A stretch of 32,158 nucleotides of DNA from Pseudomonadota bacterium (GTDB lineage Bacteria; Pseudomonadota; Gammaproteobacteria; Steroidobacterales; JBCBZW01), in the NCBI GenBank assembly GCA_039815145.1, contig JBCBZW010000054.1:1-32158 (forward strand), given 5' to 3'. The notes beneath the pieces were generated by a model, which saw only the letters and a program-made list of their open reading frames with translations, was not told where the DNA came from and ran no database searches. Every line of letters begins with the position of its first letter. Positions within the stretch are counted from its first letter, which is position 1. Made by a program: the position numbers and the translations under genes. Positions 8,801 through 15,636 of the stretch are shown in pieces.

Positions 8801-10093
8801 CTACTGCAATCCGTAGTACTGCAGTCCTGCGTCGGTCACCGTTACTGCCTGGACGGCAGCGAAGTCGGCGTTGCTGTTGCTCAGCCAGGTTTCCGTCAGG
8901 CAGGCGAAGCCACCGCGGCCCCAGCCCTCACCCCAGCTGTTGGCGGTGATCACGCAGAAGCGCCCCTCGCGCGCCATCGAGTCGGGCAGGCGGATGTACC
9001 CGACGAGCAGATTCGCGTGCCCCGACGCGTGCGGCCCCTTGGCCGCGACGTTGTTGCTCGGATCGTGGTATCTCACCAGGCCCTTGTTTCTGCCGTAGGT
9101 GGGCGTCAGGCGAAAGCCTGCGACCACGGGCTGGTTGTTGCGCAGCGCGTTCAGCAGTGCCGGTAGGCTGCGCACGGCTTGCAGGGCGCTCGGCTTGGCA
9201 AAGCCGTCGCGCGGGCAGTTCTCGAGGGGAGCGTTGGTGATGTTGCGCTCGTCCCTGCGCGGCGAGTACGGGCAGAAGGCCTCTCCCGGGATCGCGCCGA
9301 AGCGCTGATTCGCAGATTGCAGCAACCCGCCGACCAGGGTCGAACCGCCGTTGTCGGCGCCGCAGAAAGGGGCGCGTTGGCACGAGGGTTTGGAGATGAA
9401 GTAGAAATACTCCTCCGACAGGTCCAACTCCACGCCTTGCTGAATCACGATCGCCTCGAGGGAGCGAACGCCGCTGAAGGCGGCGCAGGTGCCGCGCTGG
9501 GCCTGGTCTTTCACGGCATGGTTGAGCGCGTTGGGCAGCACGTGGAACTCGCCCGGGCGCATCGCGTCGAGGTCGACGCGAAAGCTCGCGTAGGTGGCCG
9601 CCTGCAGCGACGGATCGGCCCCTTCCAGGGGGATCGCCGCCGCTTCGTAGGCGGCTTGCTTGGGCAGGTATTCGGCGCGCGCCTTGTCCCAGCGCGCCAC
9701 GGTGCGCTCGTACTCCTCGTCCCACGCCTTCACCGTGTCTTCGAACTCCGCGTCCATCTCGGCCACCATGTCGTCGAAGCTGGCGTCGTCGTCGAAGAAG
9801 TCGTCGTCGAAGAAATCATCCTCCCCATCGCTCGGTTTGGGTGCCGGCTGCGGACCCGGCGCCGGGCCAGGTCCAGGGCGAGGCTCAGGGGACGGTGGAT
9901 CGACCTTGTCCTGGTCCGGGAAGTCGAGGCCCATCTGCTCCAGCATCGCTTGCACGATCATTTGCGACGGCTGGGATAAGGGATACTCTTGCCCCGGGGG
10001 TGCGGGGCGGAATTCGCGCGCTGCGTGCGATAATTCCCACGGCAATGCACAACATACAAGACCGCTCACCAGGTAAATCAACAGACGGTGCAA
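8801..10093 (-). CDS. Secreted papain-like (C1 family) cysteine protease
   Basis: 430 aa. Signal peptide 1-24 (LLIYLVSGLVCCALPW, cleavage near SHA-AR). Residues 66-87 are a Pro/Gly-rich linker, then a very acidic stretch (about 89-120, with DDFFDDD-type repeats), then a helical segment rich in Trp, Glu and Lys (about 120-155) that could be a propeptide. The protease domain starts near 170: oxyanion Gln197, nucleophile Cys203 (QRGTCAAFS), His359 (SGHANLLVGY) and Asn385 (TANSWGEGWGRGGF) give a complete papain triad. Additional cysteines (238, 244, 274, 293, 380) suggest disulfides in an oxidising compartment. The TTG start at 10093 is chosen because GAGGA lies 8 nt upstream. That start overlaps the start of the divergent gene. 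A joint role with the three secreted proteins of that operon is inferred. Confidence 0.88.
   Translation of the reverse strand: MHRLLIYLVSGLVCCALPWELSHAAREFRPAPPGQEYPLSQPSQMIVQAMLEQMGLDFPDQDKVDPPSPEPRPGPGPAPGPQPAPKPSDGEDDFFDDDFFDDDASFDDMVAEMDAEFEDTVKAWDEEYERTVARWDKARAEYLPKQAAYEAAAIPLEGADPSLQAATYASFRVDLDAMRPGEFHVLPNALNHAVKDQAQRGTCAAFSGVRSLEAIVIQQGVELDLSEEYFYFISKPSCQRAPFCGADNGGSTLVGGLLQSANQRFGAIPGEAFCPYSPRRDERNITNAPLENCPRDGFAKPSALQAVRSLPALLNALRNNQPVVAGFRLTPTYGRNKGLVRYHDPSNNVAAKGPHASGHANLLVGYIRLPDSMAREGRFCVITANSWGEGWGRGGFACLTETWLSNSNADFAAVQAVTVTDAGLQYYGLQ
10026..10034 (+). promoter_or_regulatory. Possible extended -10 promoter of the three-gene operon
   Basis: TGCGATAAT fits a TGn plus -10 hexamer. 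It lies 53 nt before the GTG at 10088, inside the N-terminal codons of the divergent protease gene. No good -35 is seen at the right distance. Read from sequence only. Confidence 0.3.
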
Positions 10094-11281
10094 CAGCTTA
10101 TTCCTCGCATAGGTAGCGCTAAGAGCACGTTCCGTGCCTGGGTGCAGTCTACTTTAGCCGCCAGTGGTGCTCTACTCGCCCTGGCGCTGGGATCCGTCGC
10201 CGCGTTGGCGGCCCCCCAACCCGTGTACGTGGCGGGCCTTGCGTATCTGGGGGACTACCAGTACGCGGACAGCAACTACGCGCTCGCGCGAGGATTGAAT
10301 GCCGAGGATCAGGCCCTGGACCGGCACGTTCGAGCAGCGCTGGAGGCGCTTCGACCGACCCACCTGGAGCTGCGCTTCGAGCTGGGGGATCTGGATCGCA
10401 CGGACACGATCGTCATGGCCATCGCCCTCGATCGCGAACGCGTGAGCCGCGAGCGCTTCGCGTTTCGCCAGGGCTTTCGCACCAAGGTGATCGTGGAGGC
10501 ATCGCTTCAGATCCTGTTCTACGACCTCGCCACCGGCGCCCTGGTGGACAACGTGCCGGTGAGCGCAGCGATCAATCACGTGTTGCGCGATGAGGATGCG
10601 ATCGACGCCGAAACGAAGCGCCTCGCTGAGATGCTCTACCTCGGCGACGGTGAGGATCAGGGGCTTCTGGTGCAGGCGACGGCGAAGCTCGCTGCCTTTT
10701 CGCCACGGGTGGCGGACGGACTTCGCTACCAACTCGCAAGCTTCACCCTCCACGAGCGTACGCTAGGTGTCTTACCCTCGGGTCAAAGCGCGGATCAGGT
10801 GCTGCAGAGTTTCGGCCAGTCCTTCAGCGCTCGCCTCGCCGAGCAGACGCCCGTGAGCGTGATTCCCTTCGCCCGCGGCTACGCGTTCGGCAATCAATTG
10901 CCCGGTCGCTTCTCCAACGGGGAGGTGTTCAACCTGCAGCTGCCCGAGCCGGACTACGCCTTTCACGTCGAGCTCAAACGCTTGTCCAAGCACGAGCAGG
11001 ACGATCAGCTGATCTTCCTGACCCAAGCGTTTCTACGCTTCGTCGAGCCGGTGACGGGACGCGCTCTCGTCGCGGGCGATTACCGCACCCAGGTGCCCAA
11101 GCTCGCGAGTGCGGCCAGGATTGAATCTGATGACTGGAGCGCGTATCAAGATGCCGTAGAGGCGCTGTTCGATAGCTGGATCGAACAGCTCAAGGAACCG
11201 ACTCGCCGCTGGCACACCCAGCACGCGCGAGAGAAAGAGAGTTTCAGTCAATTCCGCAAAGCTGGGGAGCTGTTTCAATGA
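10088..11281 (+). CDS. Exported protein of unknown function, first of three
   Basis: 397 aa from the GTG at 10088. A 22-residue polar, basic N-tail precedes a clear hydrophobic signal (ASGALLALALGSVAALA, cleavage near ALA-AP). The mature protein has two alpha/beta-looking halves. The first (about 45-190) contains GLAYLGDYQYAD and a run of alternating strand residues. The second (about 245-380) contains QSFSARLAEQTPVSVIPFARGY and PEPDYAFHVELKRL, reminiscent of the nucleotide-like fold of CsgG/TolB-N/FlgT-type envelope proteins, but I cannot assign a family. No lipobox. The start is uncertain: the ribosome site is weak (AGGT about 13 nt upstream) and GTG at 10142 is an alternative. The last codons overlap the next gene (ATGA), so the genes are translationally coupled. 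Confidence 0.75.
   Translation: MQQLIPRIGSAKSTFRAWVQSTLAASGALLALALGSVAALAAPQPVYVAGLAYLGDYQYADSNYALARGLNAEDQALDRHVRAALEALRPTHLELRFELGDLDRTDTIVMAIALDRERVSRERFAFRQGFRTKVIVEASLQILFYDLATGALVDNVPVSAAINHVLRDEDAIDAETKRLAEMLYLGDGEDQGLLVQATAKLAAFSPRVADGLRYQLASFTLHERTLGVLPSGQSADQVLQSFGQSFSARLAEQTPVSVIPFARGYAFGNQLPGRFSNGEVFNLQLPEPDYAFHVELKRLSKHEQDDQLIFLTQAFLRFVEPVTGRALVAGDYRTQVPKLASAARIESDDWSAYQDAVEALFDSWIEQLKEPTRRWHTQHAREKESFSQFRKAGELFQ
10102..10106 (-). promoter_or_regulatory. Ribosome binding site for the protease TTG start
   Basis: GAGGA on the minus strand, 8 nt before the TTG at 10093. It lies inside the first codons of the plus-strand gene and supports a real start overlap between the two divergent genes. 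Confidence 0.55.
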
Positions 11282-12360
11282 CCTCGAGTGTCGGTGCACC
11301 GCGCTACGCCCTCCTTTTCCTGTTGCTCGCCAGCCTGTTGGCGAGCGCGGCCTTCGCGCTCGAGCAAAAGGGGGTGGCCGACCTCGAGGTGGGGCGCAAG
11401 CTCGACCGGGAGGAGCGCGCGCAGTTGATCGATGCAGCGCTGCGCAACGCTATCGAGACCTGGGTGGCGGAGAAGCAACCCAGCCAATACGATAACTATA
11501 AGCGCGTGAAGGATAGTATCGACGCCGACATCGGCGGTTACGTCCTCTCGCACACGGTCATCAGCGAGGAGTTCGAAAAGCAGCAGCGCACCGCCAAGAT
11601 GGTGCTACGGGCGAACCTCAACGAGCCGAAGCTCCTCGACACCCTGCTCAGCGCGTCCTCCTTCGTGCGTGAGAGCGCCTACCTCACGTTCGTCTTCGTG
11701 GCGCGTGAGCAGGTGGGCACGGTCAACGAATCACGCAAGACTGCCACGCAAGAGAAGTCGCAGACCCAGGGCATCGGCCGCGAGCGCAGCGAGAACGAGG
11801 CGTCGCAGACCAAGCGCCAATCGAAGACCACCGGCGTGACCAAGCGCGAGGAGGTGATCGAGGGGCGAGCGCTCTGGGATGTCTCCACCTCCAACGAGGT
11901 GGACGCGGCGATGGGCGATATCTTCACCGACGCGCGCTACCTGGTGATTCCAGCCAGCATGGTGGGCGCCGACACGGGTAACACCCTGAACGTGGAGGCC
12001 TTCATCGCCGACTACGCCACGGGCCGCGACGTCTCCCCTGCCACCCGTCGCGAAGCCTATCGACGCCTGGCCGGTCTGAAGGGCACGGACGAGGAGATCC
12101 AATACCTCGCGATGGGCACCCTCGATGTGGAGTCGAGCAGCATCGACAAGGCCACCGGTAACTACCGGGTGGCCGTGGCCGTGACGGGCGAAGTGCTGTC
12201 GATCCTCCAGCGCGGCGCGGCCGTGGCCAAGGTCGGCCCGGACACGAAGATCGGTGAGGGGCCTTCCGAACTGGTGGCCCGCAACAATGCCCTGAAGCTT
12301 GCGGCGGAGAGCGTCGCCAGCGACCTGGTGGCCAAGCTCAGTGGCCGCAACATCCGCTGA
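11278..12360 (+). CDS. Exported LPP20/FlgT-N-like protein, second of three
   Basis: 360 aa with a signal peptide (YALLFLLLASLLASAAFA, cleavage before LEQKG). After it comes a helix with the pattern EERAQLIDAALRNAIETWV, then a strand-rich stretch ending in AKMVLRANLN. This resembles the N-terminal domain of FlgT and LPP20-type lipoproteins, whose typical core is 'A..Ai..Al..Av'. The centre (about 145-190) is a hydrophilic linker rich in Thr, Ser, Gln, Lys and Glu. The C-terminus (SELVARNNALKLAAESVASDLVAKL) again looks like an LPP20-type helix. No lipid-anchor cysteine. The family assignment is a weak resemblance only. The start codon overlaps the stop of the preceding gene by 4 nt; the third gene follows 19 nt later. 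Confidence 0.78.
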   Translation: MTSSVGAPRYALLFLLLASLLASAAFALEQKGVADLEVGRKLDREERAQLIDAALRNAIETWVAEKQPSQYDNYKRVKDSIDADIGGYVLSHTVISEEFEKQQRTAKMVLRANLNEPKLLDTLLSASSFVRESAYLTFVFVAREQVGTVNESRKTATQEKSQTQGIGRERSENEASQTKRQSKTTGVTKREEVIEGRALWDVSTSNEVDAAMGDIFTDARYLVIPASMVGADTGNTLNVEAFIADYATGRDVSPATRREAYRRLAGLKGTDEEIQYLAMGTLDVESSSIDKATGNYRVAVAVTGEVLSILQRGAAVAKVGPDTKIGEGPSELVARNNALKLAAESVASDLVAKLSGRNIR

Positions 12361-12379
12361 CGTCGTTCAAGGAAGCGCA

Positions 12380-13174
12380 ATGAAGAACATGATGCGTCGG
12401 GCCACGGTGGCCCTCGGTGCCGTTTTGCTACTCGCAGGTCCCGCCCATTCGGCCGCGGATTGGGCGAGTGACCCGGTGATGACGGGCGAGAATTGCGAGA
12501 ACCTCGAGTGGCTGGAGATCGGCACCTTCCTCGAGCGCTACTACTACTCGGGCCTCGCTTACGGCGACAGCAGCGACGCGAGCGGCGCCCGCATGATGCA
12601 GCACTACGCGGTGGCGAGTGCACTGATCAATCGCTCTCAGGTGTGCTTGGCGGAAGCGCTGGAGCTGAAGTCCCTGGCCGACGAACTGCGTGAGCAGCAG
12701 GCGCTACTCACCGGCGGCACCAGCCTCAGCAAGCGACAGATGAAGCAGAAGCGCAAGCTCACCGACGAGGCGAACGCGGAGATCGAGGAAGCGGCCGAAG
12801 CGCTGGAGACGCTGACGCCGGAGCAGCGTGATCGCTTCCAGAAGGGGAGCGCTGCCTACATGGCCGGCACCTACGCCACGGGCAAGCTGTACCAGGCGGT
12901 GGAGGGCGTAGTCGGCTCCTCCGTGGACAGCCTGCAGGAGGAGACGAGCTCTAAGTCACGCTTCGGGCTGAATCGGGTGAAACGACTCGCCGGCAAGGCG
13001 AAGAACGTGTTCCAGGAAGGCTCGCAGATGAGCGTGGTGTTCCGCGGCCTGAAGGACCACACGGCGAGCCTCTACAAGACCAGTCAGTTCCTGAACGAAT
13101 ACGGCAAGCAGAGGGAACTGGATTTGCCGGAAGACGCGACCGGTCAGCTGGGCGAGGTCGACGACTGGATCTAG
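12380..13174 (+). CDS. Exported helical protein of unknown function, third of three
   Basis: 264 aa from the ATG at 12380, with AAGGA 6 nt upstream; the frame is open for 27 codons further up but that part overlaps the preceding gene. Signal peptide about 1-24 (ATVALGAVLLLAGPAHS, cleavage near HSA-AD). The mature protein is mostly helical, with a Tyr-rich segment (LERYYYSGLAYGDSS), heptad-like helices (about 95-165, KRQMKQKRKLTDEANAEIEE) and a long amphipathic C-terminal half. There are only two cysteines, both near the N-terminus of the mature chain (ENCENLE, SQVCLAEA), possibly a disulfide. I do not recognise the family. Co-transcription with the two previous genes is clear from spacing, and the shared export signals imply a common periplasmic or outer-membrane complex. 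Confidence 0.8.
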   Translation: MKNMMRRATVALGAVLLLAGPAHSAADWASDPVMTGENCENLEWLEIGTFLERYYYSGLAYGDSSDASGARMMQHYAVASALINRSQVCLAEALELKSLADELREQQALLTGGTSLSKRQMKQKRKLTDEANAEIEEAAEALETLTPEQRDRFQKGSAAYMAGTYATGKLYQAVEGVVGSSVDSLQEETSSKSRFGLNRVKRLAGKAKNVFQEGSQMSVVFRGLKDHTASLYKTSQFLNEYGKQRELDLPEDATGQLGEVDDWI

Positions 13175-13186
13175 CCGAGGCGACCC

Positions 13187-13210
13187 GCGTCCCCCTAACG
13201 TCGGGGGCGC
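13187..13210. terminator. Weak hairpin between convergent genes
   Basis: CCCCC at 13191-13195 pairs with GGGGG at 13203-13207 over a 7-nt loop. GCG/CGC extend the stem across a 1-nt bulge. It spans the 20-nt gap between the secreted-protein operon and the glycosyltransferase stop. No T run. Confidence 0.35.
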
Positions 13211-14385
13211 TTCTCACCGGCGAGGATGGCGCGGAACAGGTCGAGCTGGCCCGTAGTCGTCTCATCCCAGGAGAAGCGCTCGGCGTAGGCTCGCGTCTGC
13301 TCGCGGGCCGGGGGATCTGCCAGCAGGGCGCTCACGGTCTCGGCGATCGACGCCCCCGTGCGCTCGGGAATCAGCTTGCCCGCCGCCGGTTCCGCCACCA
13401 CCTCCGGCGTGCCCCAGATGGAGGTGGCCGCCACCGGCGTGCCGCAGGCCATCGCCTCCAGCAACACGTTGGCCCAGCCCTCGCGCGAGGAGGCGAGGAT
13501 CAGGGCGTCCGCGGCGGCGTAGAGCTTGCGCAGATCGTCGTGGGCTACGCGGCCAAGGAAGCGGACGCGGTCTGCAACCCCTAGGCGGGTGGCTTGGGCC
13601 TCGAGGCTGCTGCGGTCCGGGCCGTCGCCCGCGAGCAGCAGCGTGGCGTCGGGCAGCTGGGGCATGGCGTCGAGCACGAAGTGGTTGCCCTTGCGCTCGA
13701 TCAGGTGCCCGACCGTGACCAGCACCTTGCCCGTCACCCCGAGCTCGCGCCGCACTTCGTCGCGATCGTCCACCGGCTGGAAGCGAGCGAGGTCTACGCC
13801 GTTGCGCAGGGTGTGCACGTGGTCGGACGGCACGCCGAGCTCGACCAAGCTGTCGTTGAGCGCCTGGCACACGGTGATGCACGCCGAGGCCGAGTTGGCC
13901 GCCCAGCGGATCATCTTCCTGGGCAGGGGGTACTGGGGGATCAGGGAGATGTCCGTGCCGCGGGCGGTCACCACGAAGGGCTTGCCGAGGGCCCTCGCCA
14001 GCATGGCGATGGCGACCCCGTCCGGGTAGAAGTAGTGCCCGTCGATGAGGTCGAACTCCAGCCCCTCGCGCATGAGCCTGCGCACGTGGCTCGCCAGGCT
14101 CCAGTACATGAAGAGCGGGGCCGAGTGCATACCCACCTTGGGTAGCAGGGCGTAGCGCGGGTGGGTGACGTTTACCCCGTGGCGGGTCTCCTGCGCCACC
14201 ACCCGCGCGTGGGCCGCGTAGGCGCCGAAGCGGGGGTGCGTGCTCGGGAACCACGGCACCGGCGCCACCACGCTCGCCTCCACCTCGCCGCTCGCCAGCA
14301 CGTGGCGCAAGCGGTTCTCCACGAACACGCCGTGCGAGGGCTGCTCGTTGTTCGGGTAGAGGGTGGAAACGGTGAGGACTTTCAT
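13195..14385 (-). CDS. Glycosyltransferase family 4 (GT-B)
   Basis: 396 aa, normal GT4 length. It would transfer a sugar from a nucleotide donor with retention of configuration, probably in a surface polysaccharide, glycolipid or glycoconjugate pathway. N-terminal Rossmann half starts MKVLTVSTLYPNNEQPSHGVFVENR, with the acceptor-side loop after SHG. The C-terminal donor half has VGHLIERKGNHFVLDA, LLAGDGP and the E-x7-E donor motif EGWANVLLEAMACGTPV. No membrane segment; peripheral membrane association is likely, as for most GT4 enzymes. The ribosome site is weak. No other polysaccharide genes are nearby, so the acceptor is unknown. It is divergent from the aminotransferase, with 129 nt between them. 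Confidence 0.92.
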   Translation of the reverse strand: MKVLTVSTLYPNNEQPSHGVFVENRLRHVLASGEVEASVVAPVPWFPSTHPRFGAYAAHARVVAQETRHGVNVTHPRYALLPKVGMHSAPLFMYWSLASHVRRLMREGLEFDLIDGHYFYPDGVAIAMLARALGKPFVVTARGTDISLIPQYPLPRKMIRWAANSASACITVCQALNDSLVELGVPSDHVHTLRNGVDLARFQPVDDRDEVRRELGVTGKVLVTVGHLIERKGNHFVLDAMPQLPDATLLLAGDGPDRSSLEAQATRLGVADRVRFLGRVAHDDLRKLYAAADALILASSREGWANVLLEAMACGTPVAATSIWGTPEVVAEPAAGKLIPERTGASIAETVSALLADPPAREQTRAYAERFSWDETTTGQLDLFRAILAGEKRPRR

Positions 14386-14514
14386 CGTGGCGCGACGCTA
14401 CACGAGCGATCGGTGAAATGCGACTCACCAGGTACCATCGCGCCGATTCTCAAGACCGATGCCCAGGCAGGTAGCATAGCGGGCAGCGAACTCCCTCAGC
14501 TAGCGGACACCATC

Positions 14515-15633
14515 ATGCACATCGAACCCTTCGGCGTAGAAATCTGGATGAACGAGTGGGAGACGAAGTGCGCGTTGAACCTCGCTGAAACGTGCGTCGA
14601 GAGCATCACCATCGCCCAGCTGCTCGCACTGGCGGGCCAAGGCGAGGAGGCCCTGGCTGCACTGCTGGAGATGAAGATGACCTACGGCGCCATCGAGGGG
14701 TCGGCGCGCCTGCGCGAGGCGATCGCCAGCCTCTACGCCAGCCAGCGGGCCGACAACGTGGTGATCACCCACGGCACCATCGGCGCCAACATGCTCGTGC
14801 ACCGGGCGTTGGTGGAAGCGGGCGACCGGGTGATCGCCGTGGTGCCCACCTATCAGCAGCATTATTCCATTCCGGCGAGCCTCGGCGCTGACGTGCAGCA
14901 CCTGTGGCTGCGCGAGGAGGATCGCTGGCTACCCGATCTCGATGGCCTGCGCGAGCTGGCAGCGCCCGGTGTACGCCTGATCGCCCTCACCAACCCCAAC
15001 AACCCTACCGGCGCGCTCATTCCCCGCGAGATGCTGGAGGAGATCGCAGCCATCGCACGCGAGGCCGGCGCCTGGGTGCTGTGTGACGAGGTGTATCGGG
15101 GAACCGATCAGGAAGGGCCGGGCGCCACGGCGTCGATGGCCGATATCTACGAGAAGGGCATCTCCACCGGTGGCATGTCCAAGGCTTTCTCCCTGGCCGG
15201 CTTACGGTTAGGTTGGGTGAGCGCGCCGCAGGCGGTGCTCGATGCGGTGATGATCCACCGCGACTACGACACCATCAGCGTGAGCATGATCGACGACTAC
15301 TTTGCCGCGTTGGCCGTGGAGCATCACGCCGAGGTGCTGGGGCGCTCGCGAACGATCACTCGCAGTAACTTAGCGGTGCTAGCGGACTGGATCGAGGGCG
15401 AGTCGCGCCTGTCGTGGGTGCGACCTCAGTCGGGCACCACCGCGCTGGTCAAGGTGGACACGACCGAGTCGTCGCGCGACTTCTGTGTGCGCCTCCTGCA
15501 GGAGACGGGCGTCATGCTCACGCCGGGGTCCGCCCTGGCCATGGAGGGCTACGTGCGCTTCGGCTACGCCAACAGCCCGCAGATCCTCAAGGAAGGGCTC
15601 GAGCGCCTAAGCGGGTTCCTCGCTCAGGGGTAG
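14515..15633 (+). CDS. PLP-dependent aminotransferase, class I/II fold
   Basis: 372 aa, cytosolic fold-type-I enzyme. Catalytic residues visible: PLP Lys223 (GGMSKAFSLAGLRLGW), phosphate-binding Arg231 in the same motif, Asn160/Asn163 (TNPNNPTGA), Asp191 and Tyr194 (CDEVYRG), and a stacking Tyr region PTYQQHYSIP. The N-terminus (IEPFGVEIWMNEWE, then ITIAQLLALAG) is unlike aspartate aminotransferase and resembles the capreomycidine-synthase/VioD-like branch. I take this only as a hint, and the substrate is unknown. The start at 14515 is chosen because homology begins there. The frame is open upstream to 14161, but that part is antisense to the glycosyltransferase and composition-biased. The stop codon lies 3 nt from the stop of the convergent phosphodiesterase gene. 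Confidence 0.88.
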   Translation: MHIEPFGVEIWMNEWETKCALNLAETCVESITIAQLLALAGQGEEALAALLEMKMTYGAIEGSARLREAIASLYASQRADNVVITHGTIGANMLVHRALVEAGDRVIAVVPTYQQHYSIPASLGADVQHLWLREEDRWLPDLDGLRELAAPGVRLIALTNPNNPTGALIPREMLEEIAAIAREAGAWVLCDEVYRGTDQEGPGATASMADIYEKGISTGGMSKAFSLAGLRLGWVSAPQAVLDAVMIHRDYDTISVSMIDDYFAALAVEHHAEVLGRSRTITRSNLAVLADWIEGESRLSWVRPQSGTTALVKVDTTESSRDFCVRLLQETGVMLTPGSALAMEGYVRFGYANSPQILKEGLERLSGFLAQG

Positions 15634-15636
15634 TGA

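Noticed and set aside
14161-14514. N-terminal extension of the aminotransferase frame
   Set aside because: Lies antisense to the glycosyltransferase and has no homology-like pattern; the enzyme begins at 14515.
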